Notes: a model not told the origin generated them from the sequence alone. 33,446 nt of DNA from a virus (IMGVR_UViG_3300022592_000019:1-33446); one strand, 5' to 3'; numbered from the stretch's first letter, positions 20,932 to 27,159 are shown. Numbers and translations: made by a program.

Positions 20932-21733
20932 ATTTCACCTCTATCTCTTTGTTTTCAAAATAAGAAATACCACTAGAGTTTTTAAATATTGATTGAGCTG
21001 CTGCCATTGTGTCGTGTTTATAAGGTTTTGCTTTATTAATGGTTGCGCTTTTAATATTTAACTCACTCGCATTTTTCAATTGTGTTTCTATAACCTTTAA
21101 CAAGTATGCAAACTTTTTTACATTACAAACTTTAGCTGCATCAACAAAGTTATCTACAGTAGCACCAGCCTCAATTAATTTTAATAAAGTAGGATGTGAC
21201 GGACTGACATCAATAATCCCATTTTTTTTAATGGCCAAACAAACTTCTCCAGGAGAAGGTTTTTTCTTATCTGTTCTAATCTCTTCTATTCTATTCTCTT
21301 CTTGCATGATGCCGTCATGACGATGACATGACGATGATTGTCCAATACTGTCTATTGCCGTATCAGGATGTATCTTGTAATTAGTTTTTATATCTTGAAT
21401 TAAGCTACGCATCTTGGGGTTACTGGTTGCGCTGGTCATTAATCTACGAGCAACCTTTAAACAAGTAATCCCACCATCTGTGTTTTCAAATAAACCAACA
21501 TCCACAAATCGTTTCATCATCTCTTCAACTTTTTGAACTGTTGATCCTGTATTACGAGCAATTACCCGTGCATCATGTTTTAACTCAAACGTAATGTTAT
21601 CGGCTGATACTTTGCCAACAATTAACTCTATACAATACCAATACAACCCATAACCTTCTAAACCATAATCCAATAACACTTCTTGCAGCTTTTCATCTAA
21701 ATTAGCGTTTGCATCATGTTTAAACCATTCCAT
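20921..21733 (-). CDS. Replication initiator-like protein (DUF4373 N-terminus)
   Basis: I take the ATG at 21733 (MEWFKHDANANLDEKLQEVLL), which has GGTGAG four bases upstream. An ATG at 21748 would add five residues. The N-terminal roughly 100 residues match the DUF4373-type winged-helix domain (WFKHDAN ... GLEGYGLYWYCIELI), found in phage replication proteins. A low-complexity linker (about 130-165) encoded by repeats follows, then a C-terminal helical domain. By analogy with lambda O, the N-terminus would bind the origin and the C-terminus the helicase loader encoded next. Confidence 0.7.
   Translation of the reverse strand: MEWFKHDANANLDEKLQEVLLDYGLEGYGLYWYCIELIVGKVSADNITFELKHDARVIARNTGSTVQKVEEMMKRFVDVGLFENTDGGITCLKVARRLMTSATSNPKMRSLIQDIKTNYKIHPDTAIDSIGQSSSCHRHDGIMQEENRIEEIRTDKKKPSPGEVCLAIKKNGIIDVSPSHPTLLKLIEAGATVDNFVDAAKVCNVKKFAYLLKVIETQLKNASELNIKSATINKAKPYKHDTMAAAQSIFKNSSGISYFENKEIEVKYEE
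21244..21337. other. Candidate replication origin inside the initiator gene
   Basis: The linker region of the initiator gene contains a perfect 15-base palindrome (CTTCTCC-A-GGAGAAG, 21244-21258), a pyrimidine-rich tract (21260-21303) and two exact tandem copies of the 11-base CATGACGATGA (21316-21337). Lambda carries its origin iterons at the equivalent place in gene O. Only two copies are present, so the call is tentative. Confidence 0.4.
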
Positions 21734-21734
21734 A

Positions 21735-21920
21735 TTACTCACCAACATTCATAAAAAAATTATAAAGTGCATCAATTATGTATGGCCTAACCTTATCTCC
21801 TTGACCCAATTCAATTTTTTTAATTGTTGGATGACTAATTCCAGTAGCTATACATAACATCTTTATGTTAAACAATCCGCTAGTTAGCTTTTGCTCAACA
21901 TATTTAATCTTTGTTTCCAT
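21735..21920 (-). CDS. Small helix-turn-helix regulator (Cro-like)
   Basis: This 61-residue protein has a helix-turn-helix at about 20-45 (LCIATGISHPTIKKIELGQGDKVRPY) in the style of XRE/Cro family proteins. 'ATGISHPTIKKIE' is the recognition part and the family's short length fits. It has a strong AGGAG ribosome site and lies directly next to the divergent promoter region, so it probably controls one or both of those promoters. It is the first gene of the long arm. Confidence 0.75.
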   Translation of the reverse strand: METKIKYVEQKLTSGLFNIKMLCIATGISHPTIKKIELGQGDKVRPYIIDALYNFFMNVGE

Positions 21921-21960
21921 TTAAATCTCCTTTAGTTGTTGACTAACTATAACATCTAAA

Positions 21961-21989
21961 TTAATATTGATGCAAGTATTTTGTTTCAA
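21961..21989 (-). promoter_or_regulatory. Divergent region: minus-strand promoter
   Basis: On the minus strand TTGAAA (five of six) and TATTAA (four of six) are spaced by exactly 17 bases, about 40 bases before the helix-turn-helix gene. It would drive the replication genes and the long arm. Confidence 0.55.
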
Positions 21990-22022
21990 GCAAATTATTT
22001 TTAATTTATTTGAATAAAAGTA

Positions 22023-22050
22023 TTGCATTTGTTTTTTATGTCTGTAGAAT
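22023..22050 (+). promoter_or_regulatory. Divergent region: plus-strand early promoter
   Basis: TTGCAT (-35, four of six) and TAGAAT (-10, five of six) are separated by 16 bases. They lie about 40 bases before the first plus-strand gene, which has a strong GGAGAG ribosome site. The direct repeat AAGTATT at 21975 and 22018 and the inverted TTAGT/ACTAA near 21932-21946 may be operator half-sites for the adjacent regulator. Confidence 0.55.
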
Positions 22051-22090
22051 AGGAACTGTAGTAACTAATTAACTTGATTGGAGAGTCAAA

Positions 22091-22294
22091 ATGATTAACA
22101 ACTTAAACGCAGTATTAAATCTAATTAACGGCATGACTCATGATGAGTTAGCTGCTTACCTTCGTATGGATGAAGTTGAAGAAGCAAAAGACCTTAAACC
22201 ATTTATATCAGTTAAACGTGATTACAACCAAGAATCATTAAAAGCTGAATACGATGCACAAATTAAACTTGAATCAATGATGGGAGATATTTAA
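22091..22294 (+). CDS. First early protein, function unknown
   Basis: This 67-residue acidic helical protein (MINNLNAVLNLINGMTHDELAAYLRMDEVEEAKDLKPF ...) has GGAGAG five bases before its ATG. As the first gene behind the early promoter it would be made immediately after infection, which often marks host-takeover or anti-defence proteins. No motif supports a specific role. Confidence 0.6.
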   Translation: MINNLNAVLNLINGMTHDELAAYLRMDEVEEAKDLKPFISVKRDYNQESLKAEYDAQIKLESMMGDI

Positions 22295-22393
22295 ATGATT
22301 GATAATCTTATTATTTTAACGTTGGGTGGCATTATTGTTTGCGCCATCTTTATTATTGGCGAAGTTTTAGCAAAATACTTTGATTGGAAATAA
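22295..22393 (+). CDS. 32-residue single-span membrane peptide
   Basis: The ATG at 22295 directly follows the previous stop, with GGGAG eight bases before. The product is MIDNLIILTLGGIIVCAIFI followed by IGEVLAKYFDWK: one transmembrane helix (about 4-22) and a short charged end. Small early membrane peptides can block superinfection or alter the envelope, but nothing here shows which. Confidence 0.6.
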   Translation: MIDNLIILTLGGIIVCAIFIIGEVLAKYFDWK

Positions 22394-22394
22394 C

Positions 22395-22679
22395 ATGACA
22401 TACGACATTTATATGGTAGACGAAGCTCGCCAAAACGAAATTGAAGATTTGGCTAATGAAGGTGATTGTGTATGGGATTTGTTGGAAATGGAATATGTAG
22501 ATGCAGCTCAAGCTAGAGCAACATTAAGAGCAATGTTTAAAGCATATTGCACTAGGATGCACAATACAAAATCTAATATATGCAATCAAGCTGACCATGA
22601 CTTAATGATATTCACTAGATCATTAATGCAGTCTATGTATGAAGCTGCTAATGATATTGTTGATGGGAGAAACGAATGA
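22395..22679 (+). CDS. Early helical protein, function unknown
   Basis: I start at the ATG at 22395, which has GGAA seven bases upstream. An in-frame TTG at 22380 is inside the preceding gene. The 94-residue product is acidic and helical (MTYDIYMVDEARQNEIEDL ... MYEAANDIVDGRNE) with three cysteines. It shares ATGA with the next gene, so the two are coupled. No family is recognised. Confidence 0.6.
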   Translation: MTYDIYMVDEARQNEIEDLANEGDCVWDLLEMEYVDAAQARATLRAMFKAYCTRMHNTKSNICNQADHDLMIFTRSLMQSMYEAANDIVDGRNE

Positions 22680-22831
22680 GCCAAGCAATGTTTCAAGCAC
22701 AAGTGATGGATCAATTAAAACAGCAAGATGAAAAAGAAGTTTATGTTGGATGTGTTTATTGTGGAGAACCAAAGGGTGACAGTTTAAGCTGTTGTGACGA
22801 AAATCATTTTGAGGAGATGAAGTATGAGTAA
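22676..22831 (+). CDS. 51-residue protein with a small zinc-finger-like motif
   Basis: The ATG lies in an ATGA overlap with the previous stop, and the frame ends eight bases into the annealing-protein gene. The product has a charged helical start and then 'GCVYCGEPKGDSLSCCDENHF' (Cys-x2-Cys, Cys-Cys, His). This could coordinate one zinc and bind nucleic acid. It is a small partner gene of the recombination module. Confidence 0.6.
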   Translation: MSQAMFQAQVMDQLKQQDEKEVYVGCVYCGEPKGDSLSCCDENHFEEMKYE

Positions 22832-23474
22832 TTTTCAAAAGTTAAGAGATATAAATGTCAATAGCAAGATTGAGAAAAAAAACAATCTTTCTTACTTGTC
22901 ATGGGCGTGGGCTGTAGATCAGTTATTAATGCAAGATCCATCAGCATCATGGGAATATATGTTGTTTAATGTTAAAGATGCTAATGGTAACGACAACACA
23001 GTTCCATATTCATCAATTAGCGGTACAGCAATGATATTTTGCACAGTCACAGCGTTTGGGAAAAAGCTCACAGCGCAATTACCTGTGATGGATTACAGAA
23101 ACAAAGCTATCGTTAATCCAGATGCTTACGCAGTTAATACAGCAATGCAAAGATGTTTAGTAAAAGGTATCGCATTGCATGGTTTAGGCTTATACATTTA
23201 TGCTGGTGAAGATTTGCCAGAGGAAGATAAAGTGCAAACACCTAAAGCTAGTGTAATTAAAGCAACCGATGGAGCTGGTGAAACATTGTCAGAAGAAGAC
23301 AAACAGTTTATTCGTGATTTGGCCATAGAAGCTATTGCAGCTCATGCTGATGGTGATATTGCAGAAGCACATCAGATTTACACAGGTTTAAATAGTGAAG
23401 AACGAGTATTTATGTGGACATTGCTAGATAGCAAAGTTCGTAGATCAATTAAAGATTACGCAGGAGCAAAATAA
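22824..23474 (+). CDS. Sak3-type single-strand annealing protein
   Basis: This 216-residue protein has an N-terminal segment 'LRDINVNSKIEKKNNLSYLSWAWAVDQLL' and a core 'MQRCLVKGIALHGLGLYIYAGEDLPEE' that are signatures of the DUF1071/Sak3 annealing family. These proteins coat single strands, pair complementary ends and drive phage recombination. The Lys/Arg-poor, acidic C-terminal part (from about 130) is expected for this family. It is followed at once by an SSB gene with an ATG overlap, the usual partner arrangement. Confidence 0.85.
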   Translation: MSNFQKLRDINVNSKIEKKNNLSYLSWAWAVDQLLMQDPSASWEYMLFNVKDANGNDNTVPYSSISGTAMIFCTVTAFGKKLTAQLPVMDYRNKAIVNPDAYAVNTAMQRCLVKGIALHGLGLYIYAGEDLPEEDKVQTPKASVIKATDGAGETLSEEDKQFIRDLAIEAIAAHADGDIAEAHQIYTGLNSEERVFMWTLLDSKVRRSIKDYAGAK

Positions 23475-23857
23475 TGAACGTATTTAACGCAGTAGGTCGT
23501 GTAGGTAAAGATGCAGAAGTAAGATTTACGCCAGCAGGTGATGCAATTGCTGGATGGTCATTAGCAGTTACGCATGGGTATGGTAAAAGTGAAGGGACTA
23601 CCTGGTTAAATTGCAGCTTGTTTGGTAAACGTGGTGAAGCACTTGCACAATACATTACTAAAGGCTCACAGGTAGCGATTACAGGCGAGATTTTATTAAA
23701 TACATACAAAGGTAAGGATGGCACAGAAAAATCAAGCCTAGAGTGCCGTGTAAATAACGTAACGCTATTAGGTAGCAAGACTGAAGCTAAACCAACATTA
23801 AAGTTAGTAGAGAATGATAGGGATTTGTCAGATTTAGAAAGTGATGTCCCTTTTTAA
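23474..23857 (+). CDS. ssb: Single-stranded DNA-binding protein
   Basis: This 127-residue OB-fold SSB begins MNVFNAVGRVGKDAEVRFTP and carries WLNCSLFGKRGEALAQYITKGSQVAITGEI in the core. The acidic C-terminal tail ends DLESDVPF, the conserved tip that recruits replication and repair proteins. It protects single strands and presents them to the annealing protein. Start and stop overlap the upstream gene. Confidence 0.93.
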   Translation: MNVFNAVGRVGKDAEVRFTPAGDAIAGWSLAVTHGYGKSEGTTWLNCSLFGKRGEALAQYITKGSQVAITGEILLNTYKGKDGTEKSSLECRVNNVTLLGSKTEAKPTLKLVENDRDLSDLESDVPF

Positions 23858-23961
23858 GATCAATGGGGGAAAGTGGCCTGTTATTTTTGAGAAGTCAAAA
23901 GACAATATATTGTGATTATTATATTAACCTCACGAGTACCCCACCATTTTAGGAAAATGTA

Positions 23962-24435
23962 ATGGCTGATTTATACAAGACTTATGTAGAAACAGATTTG
24001 TTACGAGAACAAGTTATTAACTTAATTAAATCTCAAGAAATGAGTGTGCCAGGGGCGTGTAAACTTTTGGAATGGAACCCTATTAAGATGGGATGGATAT
24101 TCAATCGTTTAGTAGTATCTGGTCATTTAATTAAGATTCAAGAAAAACGTATGTGTCCGATTATGAAAAAGAAATATTTTATTGTAAAGGCCACAGGATT
24201 ATCTTTTAAACCAAAATCTGTAGATGATGTGTTTAATTATCTATCTGTGAAAAGTTTAAAGTCTAAAAGAAAAAATAAAAATGAAACACCAAAATCAGAA
24301 ATTATTAATCATCCTAATGGTCGTGTAATTAGAATGTTAGATAGAAAAGCAGCAGATTTTGCTTATCAGTCAAAGAAACAAAAAACAGTATTTGGCATTG
24401 GATCGTCATTTTCACTTATGGAGAATTACGCATGA
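23962..24435 (+). CDS. Putative winged-helix DNA-binding protein
   Basis: This 157-residue basic protein has an N-terminal half (LREQVINLIKSQEMSVPGACKLLEWNPIKMGWIFNRLVVSGHLIKI) with the helix-turn-helix-plus-wing pattern of DNA-binding domains. A Lys-rich linker follows, and a C-terminal 'HPNGRVIRMLDRKAADFAYQSKKQK'. It is a likely early regulator. A 104-base gap before it (23858-23961) holds no clear gene or convincing promoter. Confidence 0.5.
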   Translation: MADLYKTYVETDLLREQVINLIKSQEMSVPGACKLLEWNPIKMGWIFNRLVVSGHLIKIQEKRMCPIMKKKYFIVKATGLSFKPKSVDDVFNYLSVKSLKSKRKNKNETPKSEIINHPNGRVIRMLDRKAADFAYQSKKQKTVFGIGSSFSLMENYA

Positions 24436-24680
24436 AGATTGAATTTACAGCAGATGACAATGATTTATTATATGAAGTGTTAAGTAATGTATTCATTGGT
24501 CAACTAAAGAATCAACTAAAAAACAGTCGCAAAGATTTAGCAGAGTCATATACTGATGAAGATAAAGACACTAATCAAGGTGTTATTAATGCGTGTCTTG
24601 TATTGTTGGCTTATTGCACAACTCAAAAAGAATTTAATGATTTAATTGATGAGGAAGGGCTTATACCTTTAGGAGATTAA
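24432..24680 (+). CDS. Acidic early protein, function unknown
   Basis: This 82-residue acidic protein is helical and Leu-rich (LLYEVLSNVFIGQLKNQLKNSRKDL) with a short cysteine-containing middle. It overlaps the preceding gene by four bases and is followed by a 29-residue membrane peptide. Acidic small early proteins sometimes mimic DNA or inhibit host enzymes, but no motif is decisive. Confidence 0.5.
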   Translation: MKIEFTADDNDLLYEVLSNVFIGQLKNQLKNSRKDLAESYTDEDKDTNQGVINACLVLLAYCTTQKEFNDLIDEEGLIPLGD

Positions 24681-24681
24681 A

Positions 24682-24771
24682 ATGGATGGCTACGAATTAT
24701 TTTGGTTAATTTATTGGGGATGTGTGATTGGATTTTTTGTATTGATTTGGGCGATTGTGAATAGAAAATGA
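24682..24771 (+). CDS. 29-residue membrane peptide
   Basis: The ATG at 24682 has AGGAG in the upstream stop region. The product is MDGYELFWLIYWGCVIGF followed by FVLIWAIVNRK: one hydrophobic span with aromatic residues and a short basic end. It overlaps the next gene by four bases (ATGA). Confidence 0.55.
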   Translation: MDGYELFWLIYWGCVIGFFVLIWAIVNRK

Positions 24772-25091
24772 CTAAAGACAAAGCATTAAAGATGGCGATT
24801 GAAGTAATGGATAATATTGAAATACCTTTCCGTCAATATGCAGATGAAGCAATTAACGCTTGCAAAGAAGCACTAGAACAACCAGCTCAAGATTATGTAT
24901 TAATATGTAAAAGATGTGGTGATGATTTAGGAATTGAATATGTGCCTGATGAACAACAAGAACCTTACGCCTATGCGTATGTAAGAGAAGATGGGGTTGG
25001 TCAGCTTTGTTGGACTAAAAGGGATGCCAGCCTATTTAAAGACTTGCTGAAGGGATGGAAAGAAATTCCGCTTTATACAAAGGAAAAATAA
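24768..25091 (+). CDS. Conserved phage protein with a zinc-type motif
   Basis: This 107-residue protein has 'MTKDKALKMAIEVMDN' and 'AINACKEALEQPAQDYVLICKRCGDDLG', a recurring pattern in phages of Gram-negative bacteria, then an aromatic-rich end 'WKEIPLYTKEK'. Cys-x2-Cys at the centre could bind zinc. No function is assigned. Confidence 0.6.
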   Translation: MTKDKALKMAIEVMDNIEIPFRQYADEAINACKEALEQPAQDYVLICKRCGDDLGIEYVPDEQQEPYAYAYVREDGVGQLCWTKRDASLFKDLLKGWKEIPLYTKEK

Positions 25092-25283
25092 ATGGAAATT
25101 GAAGTCATTAGAGTAGAAGAATATGAGGACGGCTCTGCTGATGTAGAAGTTCACATGGACGAGAAAACTAAACTGTTTTTAATTAACCATGCGTTCATTG
25201 ATATATTGAGCAAGTCTTTAGATGAGTTTGAGGAAAAGTTTATGCCAGAAATTAAATGGACTAATGAAAAAGGTGCAGAATAA
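25092..25283 (+). CDS. Small conserved early protein
   Basis: This 63-residue acidic protein begins directly after the previous stop (MEIEVIRVEEYEDGSADVEV). 'VEEYEDGSADVEVHMD' is a pattern seen in uncharacterised phage proteins. It is likely a small alpha/beta regulatory or binding protein. Function is unknown. Confidence 0.55.
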   Translation: MEIEVIRVEEYEDGSADVEVHMDEKTKLFLINHAFIDILSKSLDEFEEKFMPEIKWTNEKGAE

Positions 25284-25289
25284 GCGTAA

Positions 25290-25838
25290 ATGTTAAAATT
25301 ATCCATTGATAAAAACATTATTGATCACGCAATCTGGCTAGTAAATAACGTAAACTATGGTCAGCGTGGTAACGCAGATGGTGACAGAAAACAACAAGTG
25401 CGTGGCATGATTGGTCAATGTATGGTAATGGATGTTCTGGGACATGACCTACCGCAGATAACACATGAACATGATGGCGGTATAGACATCAATTACAATG
25501 GTCTGACAATAGATGTAAAGACAATGGGTAGGAACTGTGATCCCAGGCCAGAATATGTAAATAACTTGTTTGGCCTACAATCACACTTTGATGTGGATGC
25601 TTATATATTTTGCAGCATTAATCGTAAAGACATCACACTAACAATATGTGGATGGATTGCCAAACGTGAGTTTTTAAAGCTGGCAGAATTTACGCCAAAA
25701 GATGGATATAGAACTAGATCAGATGGTACTAGGTTTCAAACCAAAGCTGACTTGTATGAGCTGAAAAACAATATGTTGAATGATATCAACTCTATTGATG
25801 AACTAAAGACAGGATTAAATAATGAAGCTAAAAACTAA
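25290..25838 (+). CDS. PD-(D/E)XK-like nuclease (putative)
   Basis: This 182-residue protein has a core 'GGIDINYNGLTIDVKTMGR' with the acidic residue Asp66 followed by the pair Asp75-x-Lys77, the hallmark spacing of PD-(D/E)XK nucleases. A conserved Gln pair (41-46) precedes it and 'DVDAYIFCSIN' follows as the next strand. In a recombination operon such a nuclease could resect DNA ends for the annealing protein. The family assignment is from motif only. The upstream ribosome site is weak. Confidence 0.55.
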   Translation: MLKLSIDKNIIDHAIWLVNNVNYGQRGNADGDRKQQVRGMIGQCMVMDVLGHDLPQITHEHDGGIDINYNGLTIDVKTMGRNCDPRPEYVNNLFGLQSHFDVDAYIFCSINRKDITLTICGWIAKREFLKLAEFTPKDGYRTRSDGTRFQTKADLYELKNNMLNDINSIDELKTGLNNEAKN

Positions 25839-25932
25839 ACTTGCATTGATGTTTATTACTATCCCACTATGGATGCCGATTGCACTTATGATATTGTTTG
25901 CAATAGACTTTTGGGATGCTGTAATAGATTAG
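25822..25932 (+). CDS. 36-residue membrane peptide
   Basis: The ATG overlaps the end of the nuclease gene. The product (MKLKTKLALMFITIPLWMPI ... FAIDFWDAVID) has two short hydrophobic stretches with a basic start, consistent with an inner-membrane peptide. It is the last gene of the plus-strand arm. Confidence 0.55.
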   Translation: MKLKTKLALMFITIPLWMPIALMILFAIDFWDAVID

Positions 25933-26029
25933 ATTGGCGCAGATTTGATAGTTATTACTTGTAGCGCAGAAAGCCGAAAAACTCGCTACTTACTATATCC
26001 TCTGATGTCGGCTTAACCGCCAGTAAAGA
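25933..26029. other. Non-coding gap between converging arms, with possible RNA pseudoknot
   Basis: No gene is seen in these 97 bases. Two interleaved stems are visible: GTAGCG (25961-25966) with CGCTAC (25984-25989), and AAGCCGA (25971-25977) with TCGGCTT (26008-26014). The first strand of the second stem lies inside the loop of the first, so both can form together as an H-type pseudoknot, on either strand. The direct repeat GCGCAGA occurs at 25937 and 25964. No T run supports classic termination. Confidence 0.45.
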
Positions 26030-26101
26030 TTAACGATTGCAAACGTACATTGTTACTTCAAAGCCAAAACGCATTTCTGTAGCTGCTGGTTTAGTCCACA
26101 T
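26030..26101 (-). CDS. pqqA: PqqA, pyrroloquinoline quinone precursor peptide
   Basis: Twenty-four codons from the ATG at 26101 to a stop give a 23-residue peptide starting MWTKPAATEMRFGFEV. It carries the invariant Glu15 and Tyr19 spaced as E-x3-Y and ends in Arg23. Length, start (MW-x-KPA) and motif match bacterial PqqA; the Klebsiella peptide is also 23 residues with Glu15 and Tyr19. In the host pathway PqqE, with PqqD, links these two side chains and later enzymes release the PQQ cofactor. AGGAC lies six bases before the ATG, and a hairpin sits just above it. The gene is the last minus-strand cistron after the phosphoesterase. The tail residue Cys21 is unusual. No other pqq gene is present, so it would feed host enzymes. 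Confidence 0.9.
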   Translation of the reverse strand: MWTKPAATEMRFGFEVTMYVCNR

Positions 26102-26118
26102 GATTTAGTCCTCAATAT

Positions 26119-26141
26119 ATACAAAGCAAAATTGCTTGTAT
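26119..26141 (-). promoter_or_regulatory. Leader hairpin upstream of pqqA
   Basis: The inverted repeat ATACAA(A)GCAA / TTGCTTGTAT with one bulge and a two-base turn lies directly before the pqqA ribosome site on the minus strand. It may set translation efficiency or mark an mRNA processing point between the phosphoesterase and pqqA. Confidence 0.45.
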
Positions 26142-26185
26142 GTAATAATCTGCTAAATATTAAAGACAAGCTATAGAGAAAATCA

Positions 26186-26938
26186 TTAAAAGTTTGCTAC
26201 AATAGTAGATAGCGGAACGGCAACTTCATTAAAAGAGCCATCTTTAACATCGTTTAATACATACAGCCCTCTAAAATGATTATTGCCTTGCGCTCCCAAA
26301 TACGCTTCATCGTGTTCATAACACGAACCACAGATAATTGCACATAATGGCTTACCTGATGCTGTCTTACCATAAGCTACTTGACGGCCTTGTTGATGGC
26401 CAGCGAACGCACTCATGTGTAGTTTGTTAAGCATTTGTTGAGCTGTACCGATTGGTCTACCCATTAACCCAGATGTGAAGTAGTGAGAGAAGGCCACACC
26501 TTCTATAGTGACAACATCAAGAAACGGATAAACTTCAAAATCCTGGTACGGAAGATCGTCAATAGAAATAAGACCATCTAGTTTTCTATCGTTGTTAATC
26601 GCTGTCAAAATTCTCTGTTCATGGTTACCCAAAGTAAGCACCATGCGTGGTTTGTATTGCTTGTCTTTATTCTTTTTGGCTTTTGCATTAAATTCATACA
26701 AAGGTGTCAGCAAAGCATCTATAGCTTCACGAGCAGCTTGCACGTCTTTCTGATATGAACGACCCTCAAAAGATTTTTTACCTACATCATAGGAGCTTAA
26801 ACTCTCCATGTCCGAAAAATCGCCTATGCACACCACACAATTTGGTTTCTCTTTAAGAATAAAGTTTCCTATGGAAGTAAGAAAACTGAAATCTACGCCA
26901 TCTTTAGCCTGGACATCAGGCAGAACTATAATTTTCAT
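26186..26938 (-). CDS. Calcineurin-like metallophosphoesterase
   Basis: This 250-residue protein has the metallophosphoesterase order: Asp8-x-Gln10 (PDVQ in place of D-x-H), GD with Asp40, GNHE at 104-107, His152 (FSHYF) and GHQ at 180-182. These metals and residues cleave phosphodiesters or phosphomonoesters, and phage members of this family are common, with mostly unknown targets. The first-motif histidine is replaced by Gln, which occurs in some active phage members. It sits between the lysis genes and pqqA on the same strand, with a short leader. Confidence 0.8.
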   Translation of the reverse strand: MKIIVLPDVQAKDGVDFSFLTSIGNFILKEKPNCVVCIGDFSDMESLSSYDVGKKSFEGRSYQKDVQAAREAIDALLTPLYEFNAKAKKNKDKQYKPRMVLTLGNHEQRILTAINNDRKLDGLISIDDLPYQDFEVYPFLDVVTIEGVAFSHYFTSGLMGRPIGTAQQMLNKLHMSAFAGHQQGRQVAYGKTASGKPLCAIICGSCYEHDEAYLGAQGNNHFRGLYVLNDVKDGSFNEVAVPLSTIVANF

Positions 26939-26962
26939 CGGGTAAAACCCTTTTGTAAGTAG

Positions 26963-27145
26963 TTACTTACGCATATTAGGCATAGGATGCGCTTCTTGTA
27001 AAGAAGTTTTTTCATGCTTTTTAAGTTCTTTTTCTAGGGCCATAACGTGTTCACGTTCTTTTTTCCATTCACGCACAATTTCGTAGTCTTTTTTTTCGTC
27101 ACGAACTGAAGGGCGTTCTGCTTTGTATGTAGGTTTAACTGCCAT
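26963..27145 (-). CDS. Small charged coiled-coil protein
   Basis: This 60-residue protein is very rich in Lys and Glu (DEKKDYEIVREWKKEREHVM ... LEKELKKHEK) with a predicted single helix and a short Pro/Met end. AGGA lies upstream of the ATG. It follows the endolysin gene with a 14-base gap. Function is unknown. It could be a late regulatory or virion-associated peptide. Confidence 0.55.
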   Translation of the reverse strand: MAVKPTYKAERPSVRDEKKDYEIVREWKKEREHVMALEKELKKHEKTSLQEAHPMPNMRK

Positions 27146-27159
27146 GATATTTTCCTTTA

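Noticed and set aside
21244-21266. Plus-strand terminator at the palindrome plus T run
   Set aside because: The palindrome allows only a short stem with a tight loop, and no plus-strand gene precedes it. An origin or chance palindrome is more likely.
22091-22831. Toxin-antitoxin pair among the small early genes
   Set aside because: Small coupled genes are present but no toxin fold or antitoxin DNA-binding motif can be recognised. The gene order alone is not enough.
23858-23961. Promoter in the gap after the SSB gene
   Set aside because: AT-rich hexamers are present, but none has acceptable spacing and match together, so no promoter is called.
25933-26029. tRNA gene
   Set aside because: Stems are present but there is no acceptor stem with a T-loop consensus or anticodon arm at the right spacing on either strand.
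26030-26101. A complete PQQ biosynthesis operon
   Set aside because: No radical SAM protein (CxxxCxxC) or PqqB, C or D-like sequence is found among the frames in the window. Only the precursor peptide gene is present.
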